Translations under genes and position numbers: made by a program
In this document: positions 1-11,299 of the stretch, piece by piece
Layout of the letters: each line of letters begins with the position of its first letter
How positions within the stretch are numbered: the stretch's first letter is position 1
NCBI GenBank assembly: GCA_963377175.1
Contig: CAUJNA010003001.1
Location: forward strand, 1,623,424 to 1,687,423
Length of the DNA: 64,000 nt
Source: Effrenium voratum
Lineage: Eukaryota; Sar; Dinophyceae; Suessiales; Symbiodiniaceae
Reading direction: 5' to 3'
Notes under the pieces: model-generated
The model's input: only the letters and a program-made list of their open reading frames with translations
What the model was told of the DNA's origin: nothing
The model's database searches: none

Positions 1-469
1 GAGCCTGCTGGGATTTGGAAGCTTGGTTTAGGGGGGTCCTGTGCCATTAAAATCTGGTTGAGCCATTTGGCCATGTGGCGTCTCACAAGGAAGTTGTTCA
101 TCTGAAACGGTCCCACAAGCATTTCAACAGGCTGGTAACCTCCGGGGGTGGTTTGTTCTTGGGATATCGTCAGGGATACGCAGTGCTCCGCTTTTTTTTA
201 AATCATGATCAAGTTTCGTTACTGGAGAATCCCTGTCAAGTTTTGGCATTTAAAGTTTGGGGAATTAGAGGGAAGTGGTCCAACTGGTCTCCGCTTTCAT
301 AAAGGTCGGCGGCTGGCAGTCCCCTTCTTTCAAATTTCAAGGGAAGCAGAAAGGACACCACCAGTGAGCTTGGGGTGCCCTTATTTGGACATCCATTTGG
401 TTGGACCTGGAAAATCGTTCACTGGGGAAATGAGCATGTTCCGAATCAGCCGCACAAAATTGTTGACTT

Positions 470-572
470 CGGGGGCAGCCGGGGGCAATAGCCACCAAGT
501 GGCGAAAGCGCTTTCGCCCCCGGGTGCCCCGGTCAAGTTCGACCATGCGCTGCGGCCAAAGGGATGATATGA
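470..572 (+). CDS. Candidate small exon, unknown protein
   Basis: A GC-rich island in otherwise AT-richer DNA. The plus frame gives a protein-like stretch containing GNSHQVAKALSPPGAP and then VKFDHALRPK. Size and composition resemble the verified exons further right. No domain is recognisable, the splice sites are not determined, and the reverse strand is also open. It could be an upstream exon of the ROCO gene or of another gene. Confidence 0.3.
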
Positions 573-865
573 GCCACACAATCAGCAAACGAAAAAGATT
601 AGAGGGGGTTACTAGCTAGAGTAGGGTTCTTAATCAGTGGTTACTTGCTTTGCCAGGTTCAAGTAAGTTTCCTCTAGAGGCAGGGCATTTTCAGGGCATA
701 CATGTGTACTGTAATCAAGTAAATTACATCCAAACGTTTTGTTTTGTTACGGTCCTTGCCAGGGGCAAGGACAAGCTCACCCCTGACGAAGGTTCCTTAT
801 TTGGGGATCCTTCTTCGGAATCGCCAACCTGGTCTTATGGTGATTGTAGTAAGGCCCCCAGACTA

Positions 866-950
866 ACAGGGAAGCTCCCAGGACCCCTTTTGCAGACTCA
901 GTTCCATATATACGGAGGCCTTCTGGGAGCTTCCATGTTAGTCTGAGAAA
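866..950. repeat. Hairpin repeat family A, copy 1
   Basis: Inverted arms read gaagctccc on the left and gggagcttccatgttagtctg on the right, around a short loop. Two more copies lie at 10,924-11,004 and 22,521-22,604, all sharing the arm sequence and the trailing gttagtc. Small size, hairpin structure and intronic position fit a non-autonomous MITE or an introner-like element. Confidence 0.7.
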
Positions 951-3514
951 GTGTGAGCTATTTCGGTAGAACCCGAGGTCAATGGGAGAAACGAGCACTG
1001 CTCGGTTGGCTCAACTTGGAATCGTAGCGACCTCACCGGGGTTTGAGTTGCAACCTCAGCTGGGAAAGTGCAAGACCTTGCGGGGAAGTCATTTGGTGGT
1101 GGCTTTGCTTTCGCTTGACCAAGACAAAGAGATGTGCGGTATTTGTGAGTCAACACGTGGTAAACGTTGGTAACCTTTTACATCTTGGCCACTCAAAGCG
1201 ATTGCGGTAGACCATATTGTGCATTTGTTTTGGGTTGCATGAACATTGGCAAGTGTTTGATTTGTTGTTGTCAAGGCTGCGAAGCAACAGCTGTCAAGGG
1301 GGTTCTTTTCTTTCCGCCTCTTTGGTTCGGATGTAGTGCGATGAAAACATTCAACAGTCGGCGGCCCGTTTGGGGAGGGGGGCATGACATGTGCCACGAC
1401 CACTTGGGCATTTCTTGAGGCCCCGCGAGACGAGACGCCGAAGCCCTTAGCAACGCTCGGCCCGGATGCCCAGACCAACCCGACTGAACATAACGATAAA
1501 TTTGTACCATGACAAATCCATGGGTCTCAAAATGTGTGTGTGTGTGTCTTTATTGTGTGATTGTTTTTGGGTTACCCCTGCTTGGGGTTGCTTTAAAGGA
1601 TCTTGGACACACCCAAATGCGTCTCAAACCGAGTCTCGACGTTTCACCTTGTCTCGACATTCCACGGGACCCACAACCCTCTCTGTTTGCAGGCGTGCGA
1701 TTCAGGGCTTGGTGCCCCAACACAGGCAACACCAGGGTCCGGGGTTCCTGTTCAGGATTTTAGGGGGCTCGTGTGCCGGTTGGCCTTTTTGAAACCATCA
1801 AAGGGTCTCCCCCCATCCCCCCCCCCCAATTTTCAGCGGCAACCCCAAAATCCCCGTTGTTGGTGTGGTGGGTTCTACCTTTCGGGTCACTTGGTGCAAA
1901 TAAGACAACCAACATCCAGGGTTTCCGAATCAAAAGACCTGTGAAACGACGTGGAGCCTAAAGTTGTTGATTCCTTATTTCTTGTTTCTTAGGGTTGCCC
2001 TGGGTCCCCAAAAGTGATCATGGTTTCTCAAACGACTTTGGGGCGTCTCCCTTGAAGCCGCCATTTAGACGGGCATTTTGACGATGTTACTGTAGTGCAC
2101 TTAGTTACTCTTTTTTTTTGGACGGGGTTGAATGAACCGGCCAAGATGGGTGTTCTTTTTTCTCTAGCCGCTGGCGGTCCGGGTATAGAGAGCCCCTTCT
2201 TCAATGAACTTGGTTGTTCAGCTAAGTTCATAATTCGTTAGTAGCAGCTTATAATCCACACACAAATTATACCCTTAGGTTGTTTCTGTTAGAACTCCTT
2301 ATTTTGATACCTGTTCCATTCTGTTCCACCATCATTCTGTTCAAAAGACCTTTCCCCCGGGTTTTCCGTGGCTTGGAAAGAATAATTGCTGCTAGAACTT
2401 TCTTGGCGCTAAATGCAAAGAAGTCGTAGCTTTGCGGCTCCCTGAGGGAAACGGATGCGTTTTGGCGCATTTGGTGTCTCTAGGCTTGTGTTTCTTGAGG
2501 GGTGCCCCTTTTTTCAGGTTGGTAAGGCCAACCAAAAGCAAAGCACCATTGTGGGGGGTCCCTCTAGTTTCACACACACCCAAATATTCCTCAACTGCTT
2601 GTTGAAAGGGAAACCAAACGCGGATAGGTATGCTTTTGATGTTTTCTCCAGACTCCCTATCTAATACGCAGAAATAACTGACAGGAGTCAGACGCTTGTT
2701 GGGGTCCGGCGGGTCAACTCGGCCAGGTACAAACCGCATGTTCAGCGTCTGACGATCACAGCTTGCCCGGGAGCAACCTAATTCAACCTCCCGCTCCAAA
2801 AGGATTGGGAACAGCCAACAAACACTTGTTTTAAAGAGCAATTTGTCTTTGGGCTTCATAGTCACTTCAAAAGAAGCTCGTGCGGGAGTCATACTGGTCC
2901 TAAATACTTGCACACGATATAATCCTGCGAGTATGACTTTTTTGGTTTAAAATTTAAAGTTCCCAGCAATCCAATCCTCGTTGTTTCCCTTGTTATGATA
3001 ATATTGAAAGCACGCAACACATCGGTTTTCATTCTTGCCGGAGTGGTCGGTCTTGCGACGTTCGGCCCCGAATGGGGTAGCCATCAAGCGGGGGTTTGCG
3101 CAGACCTGGGGCCCAAACTAGGATGGACGAAATCGGCGAGTGGGGCCAACGTTCGGAGGAATAGTAACCCCGAATTTCCATTTTCCTGGTTTATTCATGG
3201 GGGGTGTCCTCTGAAGCTTCATCACTTTTGGAGGGAACAACTCCTACTCCCAGGAAGGGTTTACCAATGTGGGGTCGATATTACTGTTGGTGCCAATTCA
3301 TATTGCAAGTAAACCAACCAAACGACAGGGGCCACAAGCTCAGGTCGGGGTCACAGTTCTTTGCACCACAGCAGAAGGGCAATTGAAGACATAGGTTAGT
3401 GGCTGGAAACACTGGGGTGCCTTTTTGTACACGTCTGCTCAAATCTGAATGAGCTCACGGAGTCGATATGGAAGAAAAACCGCTCTGGCGCCTGGATGAA
3501 TGTTCCTTACTTGA

Positions 3515-3590
3515 GGCGTGCGTGTGTGCGTGTTCGTACGTGCCTGCGTGCCTGCGTGGACGTGCGTGGGTGTGTGTGTGTGTGCTTGTG
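3515..3590. repeat. GT/GC-rich simple repeat
   Basis: An irregular run of gtgcgtgtgtg and cctgcgtgcctgcg units. It is a small version of the same kind of low-complexity sequence that makes up the large array at 56.7-57.6 kb. No function is evident. Confidence 0.6.
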
Positions 3591-5375
3591 TCCCCGTCCA
3601 TCAGTTGCTCAGAAACCAGGCGCTTTGGAAGAGAAGCGAAGCAGGCTTTGGGAATGTTTTGAATTTCAGTACCTAGCTGGCCTTGTGCCTTGTCCTTTTG
3701 TTCAGATTCCTAGTTTTGTTTGTTCCCCCACGTCCATGCGATGTTGTTGTCCATTGGGATCCAATCGAAAATGACCAAACCGGATTTGAAATGAACACGT
3801 CGTAGACCTCGAATCTGTGCATTGCTGTGCAATACCTTCAACCACTGATGTTTGTGTGGGTCAATGTGTGACAACATCAATGTGGATGGTTCCAGGGTTC
3901 CATTTTTGGATTACCGCAAGGTAGACTTACACCCAGGGCTGTTTCATTACCCCAAAAGGAGAACTGCTGGGTTTGAGTCTTCCTTGGAACCCTGGATGGT
4001 TCTGGAATGCTGGATGAATTGCAGAGGGCTCACTCAAGAGGTCAACACTTTCAGATGTGAAGGTCTTGTTTCAATGAGTGCATATCGTATTTAAACCGGA
4101 GAAGCATGATCGTGCAGAGTGGATCGTATGAACAACAAATGGTTTGTATGCATGTTCCCCTGAAACTAGCTAGACTAGCCACAGCTTGCTTCCCATGTTT
4201 TTGTTTGCCAGCCCGCTCAAGTGAGACAGAAGGATGGTACCTGTGAGGAACCCCTGAAACGAAGTTGGTTCGCGAAGCAACCCGCGCGAAAGAGGAGCCA
4301 AGCCCGTCGGAGAATCCGATTGCTTGGCAAAGTGGGCGGACTTCGACTTCGGATAATGAATGAATTCGAATAGGAGCTCAGTCATTGGGCGGTCCCTGCG
4401 TAGTGGGGATGTCCACTTTCTTCGAGAAACGCGCCTCATCAACGTGTTGCTGGTGCATTGGTCAAGGGTCAACAAGAAGCATGCGAGCCATTGACAAATT
4501 AACGAGCAAATTGAAGTCAGATACCAACAAACAATCGCGACCACACTCATCTTGAGCCTCAAGTCCACATCCCCGGCCCGCCGAACGGCGATTGAGATGA
4601 GTTCGTGGGGGCGGTCACGCTCGCTCTCCAAAGGAGAAGTGGTTCCAAAAGCGTGGCGTTTTCGGCAAGAGATCCATGGCTTGGGAATGGGTGTGAAGAG
4701 CCAAGCTTGGGATTTTGGATATAGGAAAAAGCAGTTGGAATTTGCTGCAGAAGAGCCCTCAATTCATAAACCCCCGGCACTTCTTTTTGGGTTGCCTTTG
4801 GGCTGCCACTTTCTATGACGGAATCCCATTGGGAATGACGACGTGTGGGTATTTCAGGTGATTTCCCACAACATTGATGGGAACCCCGGAGCGGTGTTTG
4901 TAGGTTCTGACACGACTCGCCCCTCCTGGAAATGTGGGGTTTTGAAATCAAAGCGCTGGATTTCCATGACCCTACCAAACAATGTTGTTTTCCTGGCAAA
5001 CAAAATATAATTAAATATAACTTAGGCCGAGAACCAGGGGAATACTGAAGAAACAACAAAGGCAATGCGCAAGTCGCCGTCGCTCCGATTTCTGGGTCGA
5101 TAACGAGCTCACCTGGATGCTTGGGGCAACCTGAAAGGCAGATTGAATGGGCCCATGAGCCCATGGCCATGGTGCACCATTAAAAAACCCTTTCAAGACC
5201 TGCTTTCACATGATTGTGGCCAGTAGCAGCAAATAAAATCCAATACCCTAGGGTTCATGGGTGCATTCAGGTTCCCTTATTTGGAGATTAGAGACAAACC
5301 CACATGGTTTGTAGCCTTGCAAACGGTTGGGAATGGAGTGAAAGGCCATTCAACAAGGACCCCCCCGTGTCTCAA

Positions 5376-5490
5376 TAGGTGTCCTTTTTGCTTGTGTTGC
5401 TCGAAAGATAGGTTTGGCGATTCCTGGTTTCCTGCTGGTTGTTCCTCATCTACCAGGGCAACCCATCTATTTCCCCTAAAAGGACACCTA
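5376..5490. mobile_element. MITE-like element, family B copy 1
   Basis: Perfect 13-base terminal inverted repeats bound a 115-base segment: taggtgtcctttt at the left and its complement aaaaggacaccta at the right. A related segment at 10,118-10,215 shares the left terminus and the internal string tctaccagggc. Short length, lack of coding capacity and the inverted termini mark it as a non-autonomous DNA element or introner. Confidence 0.7.
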
Positions 5491-6375
5491 TGTAAAGGCC
5501 GGTTGGCAAGTGGAAACCGGTCGCCACGACCGTCGGACCTCTCTCAGACTCTCGGTTCTCAGCCGACGGATTGGATCGGATCCGGGAAATCCGGATTTGT
5601 TTGCATACTTTCAAGTCATTTGTTACTTACGTGTTAGTCTTGCAGATTTGAGTTGTCCATTGAACTGTCAACAAGGTTGGAGCATTGCTTGGACTAAGCA
5701 ATGTGCAGCCGGCCGTGGGAACCCCGAACTCTCCTCTTGTTTGTAAGTTCCACGTATCCGCCCCTCTTGGAAATGTGTTTCCTCCGCCAACCAACTTACA
5801 CACACACACCAAGCGCTCGCGGGTTCCCGGTAGCAATCTTTGAGGACTTCATTTTGGAATTGCCGGTCCGACCGGTCCGAGTACAGCGACTTTACGACCT
5901 TCAGCCAACACCTTAGCACTTAGCATCCTCAAAGCAACAGTTCAGTCATCAAGCCACTTCTTAGATCCGGGTTTCACTTCAGCCACTTTCACACCCCATC
6001 CGCCCTTTGCGCAAAGTCGGTTTACCGCTTTGCTGGGACTCTCGCCGCCGAAACCCGCGTGGTCGTTTTCTCGTGCTTTTTTTCGCCGCGCGCACCCGCG
6101 GTGCGCGCGGTGTCCGATGTCGGCGCGGGCGGCTTGGGATGCTGCGGAGCCGCACTTTGGGCGCCAGCCCGAGCAGCAGCCGCGGCAGGCGAAGAGAGGG
6201 AAAGAGAGACGTGGCGAGACGTGGCGAGACGTGGCCGGGGTCAACCACTTTTGCACCTTTGGATAGACTCAAACGCAGGGGGAAGGACCGAGATGGCTAT
6301 AGTCAAAAAGTTGAAGACTGGCTCGCGGCGAATCCCTTTTGTCGTTGTCTGGGTGTTGGGAATGAAGTGGGCAGG

Positions 6376-6455
6376 GGGTCCCCGAATGAAGGAAACCACC
6401 AGCTGGACGGTTGATTGGGGTTCCAATTCTCATTCCCTGAGAACCTGCAAGCTGA
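6376..6455. repeat. Dispersed repeat family H, copy 1
   Basis: The segment with accaccagctggacggtt followed by ttccaattctcattcc recurs at 8,323-8,395 and, more diverged, at 52,745-52,815. It is non-coding; its origin is unknown. Confidence 0.6.
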
Positions 6456-7169
6456 AAGGGAATCCAAAAGGCGGAGAGCCAATGTTGGCACACACCCATA
6501 GAAGAGTAGAATGGGGAGGGGTTGCTTAGAACAGAATCGGATAGAATGGAATAAGGGCCTCATTAGACTGCTTTGTGGGAAACTATTCATACCAAGCCAC
6601 ATGGAATAAGAATTCATCGGTTCCTTTCACCTGGGCTCCGGGTCTGTAAACCGACTTTCTCAACTTGGGCACTGGCTTCACGAGTTCCGGAGTCACTTTG
6701 TGGGGCTGGACCATGTTAGTGGCAAGTAAACGGTTTGGGCTTTTTTTGCGCCATCCGCTCGATCGGAGAAAGTAAAGCAAAGGACTGGTTGAAGTTTCAG
6801 CGGTTCAGTTGGTGGGCCACGGAGACCGCTTTCTCGCCAGACCTGTGCCACGTTCCTATTTCAGGACGGTTCTGAAGCACCGGACTAAAGGAAACCCATT
6901 TGTTCGAAGCCAATGGGTCACCCGACGATCAAGTGACCAGAATCTAAGCATGTGGCATGTGGGAGTTGATCGAAAGGCACTTGTAAGGACTTGTACTGTG
7001 GAGGACCCTAGCGCTGCAGGCGTTTGTGCCCACCAAGAAGTCTGCAATATATATGGGTGTATCTTTTTTGAGACCCCCAAAAATGGTGATATTCCTTTTG
7101 GTTTCCCTTTCAAACCACAAAACAAAACGCGGGTACCCTCCAAGAAATACAGACACCAGGGGTAGATTT

Positions 7170-7275
7170 ACGGCATGGCACCGGAGTCCGATGCCAGGCT
7201 GCGCAGCGATGACGCCTCCAGCCGGCTGCATGTGAACAATAGCTTGGTCGTCTCGGGCGTATCAGGCACCGGCAA
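7170..7275 (+). CDS. Candidate small exon, unknown protein
   Basis: The plus frame of this GC-rich island reads MAPESDARLRSDDASSRL and then HVNNSLVVSGVSG, with normal amino-acid composition, before running into a poly-T tract. Possible AG|GC donors occur near its right end, the pattern verified in several exons elsewhere in the window. No family is recognised. It may belong to the 5' part of the plus-strand ROCO gene. Confidence 0.35.
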
Positions 7276-8322
7276 TCCGCTTTTTTTTTTTGGCCGGCCC
7301 GCTCGCCGTGTCGGTGGCGTTTCGTCGGTTCACACCGGTGTGGGTGTGGTTGTTGTTGGAGGGTAGCCGTGAAACAGCTTCTGGTTGCCAGGGAAACTGA
7401 GAGGAAGCCCATCATTTTGTTGCGTCCCTTCAGGGTAGAGTGACCTACACCGGGGCTTCCGAACTTCCATGTTGGGAATGACGGAATGTGGCTACATGGA
7501 TTAGGGGTCAGCATCAATCAGCATGAACAAGGCGTTACCCACTTGCCCAAACTCGTCCTTGGCCCGGAGGAAGAAGAGGTTTGTTGGAATTTCCAGGCAC
7601 CCTCAGGTACCCTCGGTTGTTCTTCATGCCCCGAGTTTTGGAGGACAATTTTAGGAGCGAATATTAAGCTTGGGCTTTTTGCCAATCAACTCAGGAAGTG
7701 TTTTCTTGATTCACGCTTTGTAGTCTGTTTATGTGTGAACGCATAAGTGTTCACTTCTCATTTTTAGAGGGCTGCAGCAACACAAGTTTGGGACAAGCAA
7801 CCCATCTTTACACCGTTTCTGGCACTTGCGCTGGGGCTTTGACAGAGCTGTGGACCCGGTCCTTTGGTTGCCGGCGCAGAGGAAAAAACCGCCAAAACGG
7901 TTCGAGCTGAAAATTCCAAGTTTTCAACTTGTGCGGAAAATTGAGTAGAGGTAGCGAACAAGCTGAACTGCTGTTGCGGTTTCTGGAGTTCTGGCGCAGT
8001 CCGGGTAACTGGGTTGAAGGTGTTGGTGAGAAATACGGACATGAACAAGGGCACTGTATACGGGTGTGTCTTAAAGTTGGGTGGGCATGGCATCATGTTG
8101 TTGTTCCTATTGTTGTTTCTGTTTAAGCCAAGGTAAAGAGGGTAAGTGGTCACTGCGCCGCAGGTTCGCGAAGCCCGTCCTCCTCCCCGGTGACGGAGCG
8201 GGGTCGACAACGTTCTTAGCGAATCGAGACTTCTCAGATCGACAGCCCAGACCTCCTTTGTGACCTTTTCTTGCTGGTGCGATAGGTAGGGAGTGAGAAA
8301 TGAATTGAACCCAGGGGTTCGC

Positions 8323-8395
8323 TGCGAGGAAGCCACCAGTTGGATGGTTTTGTCGGGGTCTTCCAATTCTCATTCACTGCTGAGCACCAGCAAGT
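8323..8395. repeat. Dispersed repeat family H, copy 2
   Basis: Matches 6,376-6,455 over the blocks gaagccaccagttggatgg and ttccaattctcattc. Non-coding. Confidence 0.6.
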
Positions 8396-9892
8396 TTCCC
8401 CCTTTCTTTGCAGAGGTTCTCTGCCTGGCTCCCAGCCATCGCTCTGGGTCCTTCGTTTTTGGGACCTTTCAGGTGATTTAGTGGTTGGGTTTCCACTTAA
8501 CCCACCAAAAGCCAAAAACTGTGCCAAAGCAAAAGACACGTGCTGCCTTTTTCTATAGCTACGGGTTTGGGGAGTTTTGTCATTTGCACATTGATGTTTA
8601 CACCCTCGAGAGCAACTTGCGACGGTGGAGTTCCTAGGCTGCTTTGTTGAATGCACTCTATGCACTCTGAAGCATTGCCAGACGAAGGTGTTTGCCCTTC
8701 TGCTTGTTGGACTTTCGGGTTTCCTTCAGTTTCCCATGATCTGTTTGGGGGTCTAAGTCTGGCCAAGTTAAGCTTCCTGATTCACTTGCCTGATGATGAG
8801 CAAACGTATACCGTATAACTAAGTTAGAGCTGCTTTGGTGGCCGATTTCTTCACTGTAGTGCAGGGCAAAGGTTAGACACTTTTGTCACTGGTCAACCAA
8901 GCAGAATTTGTGCCCCGCAGTCTTGAGGGGAAGCCAACCAGAAGGGGTCTCCAATTTTGCAGAAACACCCACTTCCCAACTTCGGCTCGAGAATTGCTAC
9001 CTGGAGTGTTGAGCACCTGAATCTCAGAGCTGAGAGAAAGCTAGAAATTTGTGCTGAAAAGACAGAACCCAAGTGCTTCTCCAGAAAGCACGCTTTCCAA
9101 CAAACCCTGGAAACATGGGATGCCTCCTGGAGGTAAAGCTGGCACACACACAGACACAAATGCGACTTGCGACATGCTGGCTGTTGCATTTGGGGTTCGA
9201 GCGAGGGTCTCGGCATCGATGGGAACGATGTGACTTTGGTTCCTGAAAAACAAAGCCCGCCTCAATCTCAAGCCACTCACATGAGAAGGGCTTGTCCTTC
9301 ATGAGGGGGGCTCCCTAAGACTCAAGCTGAGGGGACCGAGAAACCCCACCATCTTTGTGAGCTTTTGAGTTGGAAACCCGTTATCTTGGAACCAGAGCAC
9401 AAGATTTGCATGCGGGGCAGATCGCTGATCACATGGAAACTGGAACGAAGGGCAGATGCAAGGGCCGCCTCTTGGAGACAAACCCATGAAATACCCCAAG
9501 AGATGGGTTTGGAGGCAATGCCAAGGGACACCAAAGAGCCATTTAAAGAATCCCTAAGTCAGGAGGACTTTGGGTTTTTTTGGAGGTTCTGCAAAATGCG
9601 GCCAGCCCAAAGGGGTCATCACTTTTGGGGCATGATTTTATGTGAGTCTCCTTTTGGGGTGAGGTGCAAGGGGCAAATTCATGGAGCCCCGAGTTTTGTA
9701 TCCAAGACCCCGCCCAAAGGAAGCTACATACCCGAAAACAGAAGGCTGCAAAGTGGGCCACTAACTGAAGACTCCCCTACAGCGAATACCTCAACTCAGG
9801 TCGCAAAAAAAAGCACATCGCCACCACATCAGAAGAACAAAACAACAAGGAAGACGGACGACCGCCCACAACGACGCCGCAACAACTCCTAG

Positions 9893-10026
9893 GCTTCCCC
9901 TCTGATTCTTCGCGCGCGACGACGCGAACGCGCAGAGGAGCTGCCGGCCATCGACTTCCGGGGCTCGGGGAGCCCCAAGCCGCGGAAGCCGCCCAGCGGC
10001 GTGAGCCACTTCCCGCTGGTCCCCAG
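9893..10026 (+). CDS. Probable exon, unknown domain, possibly ROCO N-terminal region
   Basis: A strongly GC-rich 134-base island. After an AG acceptor (cctag|gct) the plus frame stays open as ASPLILRARRRERAEELPAI then DFRGSGSPKPRKPPSGV then SHFPLVP. It ends at ccccag|gcgcgc, matching the AG|GC donors proven by phase at 58,440 and 62,664. No domain is recognised; the basic N-terminus and Gly/Pro/Ser tail suggest a linker. A CpG-rich repeat (gcgtcgcgt) follows at once. I assign it only tentatively to the ROCO gene that starts to be recognisable at 17.6 kb. Confidence 0.5.
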
Positions 10027-10117
10027 GCGCGCGTCGCGTGCGTCGCGTGCGTCGCGTGCGCGTCCGCCCGGCTGCGTCCGAGTGGGGGGGGGGGGGGTGT
10101 TGAATTTGGCGAATCCA

Positions 10118-10215
10118 TAGGTGTCCTTTTTGTTTGCTCTGCTAGCAAAAATAGGAGGCCCTGGTTTACCTGGTGGTTCAATCATCTACCAGGGCCATTT
10201 ATTTTCCAAACAGGA
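10118..10215. mobile_element. MITE-like element, family B copy 2
   Basis: Shares the left terminus taggtgtcctttt and the block atctaccagggc with the element at 5,376-5,490. Its right end, caggacacca, is a decayed form of the complementary terminus. Non-coding. Confidence 0.6.
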
Positions 10216-10344
10216 CACCAATTGGGTGAAACAGTTTCCTTTGGGTATCCCCTTTGAATGGTAAAAGGGGTCCGGCTAGAGAAACTCCCAACGGGTGTCT
10301 CCCTTGTCCACAGCTTGATGACCGCTAGGGGGGTGGTATTTGTG

Positions 10345-10456
10345 CAATTTGGCAACGGATCTTTGGACTTCAACTTTCAGTTTGAAACCGCTCGGATCTT
10401 CCGAGTTGGACTCCGCAAAAAGTGAACAGCTTGTTGCAGAGGGGTCATCGCAGCAA
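10345..10456. repeat. Dispersed repeat family D, degenerate copy
   Basis: Contains a ttggacttcaacttt block and ends in gcagaggggtcatcgcagcaacc, the tail shared by family D copies at 16,880, 48,129 and 50,150. It is more diverged in the middle than the others. Confidence 0.45.
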
Positions 10457-10508
10457 CCAAGTTGGTTGGCTTTTTTGATAGGGAAACCAAAAGGAAAGCC
10501 ACTTCTTC

Positions 10509-10606
10509 CTGGAGTCTCCATGACCCTTAAAAAATGGTGTCATTACCCAAAAATAAGTTTAATCAGGGGTCATAGGCCCATTTTTTAAGGGTCATGGAGA
10601 CTCTAG
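10509..10606. mobile_element. 98-base hairpin element, family C
   Basis: Two near-perfect inverted arms of about 27 bases, differing at one position, flank a loop of about 38 bases. The left arm begins ggagtctccatgaccc and the right arm ends gggtcatggagactct. The right end lies only about 20 bases before a plausible splice acceptor (ctccccag) and a GC-rich exon-like island. High arm identity implies recent insertion. It looks like an introner-type or MITE insertion next to a splice site. Confidence 0.8.
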
Positions 10607-10628
10607 GTTGGCTTTTCTCTCCCCAGCG

Positions 10629-10745
10629 GCCAGCGACGCCGCCGACGGTTTCAGCTGTTCTCCGGATCGCAGGCGCGCGCCGGCGGGCGCTGCGACTGTG
10701 GCGGAGTCGCCCTCGAGCTCAGGGCTCAGCCTGGGGCTCCATGGC
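10629..10745 (+). CDS. Candidate exon, unknown domain
   Basis: A GC-rich island directly downstream of an acceptor-like ctccccag. One plus frame reads ASDAADGFSCSPDRRRAPAG then AATVAESPSSSGLSLG; the other plus frame and the reverse strand are also open, so the frame is not certain. Composition suggests a disordered linker. Possibly part of the same plus-strand gene as the exon at 9,893-10,026. Confidence 0.35.
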
Positions 10746-10923
10746 AGGCCGAGCCGATCGGTCGGTTGGAATCTTGGCTCTCGGCTCCCAGCCATTCAGT
10801 TCCTTAGCTTTTTTGCTTCAGTGGGTTAAACTTTTAGGGGATCTGAGGGCAGCCCAGGAATGAGTCGGACTGACCCAAATAGATTTGAGGTGGGCTAACC
10901 CCCATACATTCCCTCAAGCTAAC

Positions 10924-11004
10924 ATGGAAGCTCCCAGGCCTGGGTAAATGGAACCAAGTCTTCCAAACAGGTCCTGGAGCTTCCATGTTAGTCTGGGGGA
11001 GGGT
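10924..11004. repeat. Hairpin repeat family A, copy 2
   Basis: Arms catggaagctccc and ggagcttccatgttagtctg surround a loop containing aaatggaaccaagtcttcca. In the copy at 22,521 that loop block is present in reverse complement, so the element's interior has inverted relative to its arms. Confidence 0.7.
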
Positions 11005-11184
11005 AGACTAGATCACCAGGGATTGGGGGGGTGCAGAATGATGTCATTTTGTGTGTTTTCCTTGGGATTAGGTCCATTCTGACCCCACCCAAAAACATGA
11101 AATGGTTTCCTTAACATGTGGGTCATTCCCAAAGCCCGGGATCATTCCCCTGGATCAAATGGTGTTGTCCTTGCTTTGCTTAAG

Positions 11185-11292
11185 AACATGTAATTTATTT
11201 TCCCCAGTTGGTTCTAAAGGACATCTATCACCACTGGAGTTGTTTTTGTTTTTTGTTTTTTTCCCCAGGGGACTTAGGCAAATGGAAGCTTG
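11185..11292. repeat. Dispersed repeat family G, copy 1
   Basis: Shared with 53,905-53,988: ttattttcccc, a ctaaaggacatct-like block, then a T-rich tract ending ccaggggacttaggcaaatgg. The 3' end mimics a polypyrimidine tract plus CAG acceptor, as expected of an introner-like insertion. Non-coding. Confidence 0.6.
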
Positions 11293-11299
11293 GAAATCC

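Larger units (their letters stand above)
1..9892. other. Intron-like or intergenic sequence with few coding islands
   Basis: No gene can be followed through this stretch. It is moderate-GC DNA with short homopolymer runs and dispersed short repeats, the texture seen throughout the window outside exons. Open frames here are short, overlap on both strands and show no recognisable domain. Two GC-rich islands (about 470-572 and 7,170-7,275) have protein-like composition and are listed separately. A third GC-rich patch at about 6,050-6,220 is rich in CpG but has no convincing frame. It may be the 5' part of the plus-strand ROCO gene's territory or an intergenic spacer. Confidence 0.6.

Noticed and set aside
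6050..6220. GC-rich patch as an exon
   Set aside because: All three plus frames and the minus strand are open with Arg/Ala-rich composition and no recognisable splice pair, so it may simply be a CpG-rich spacer.
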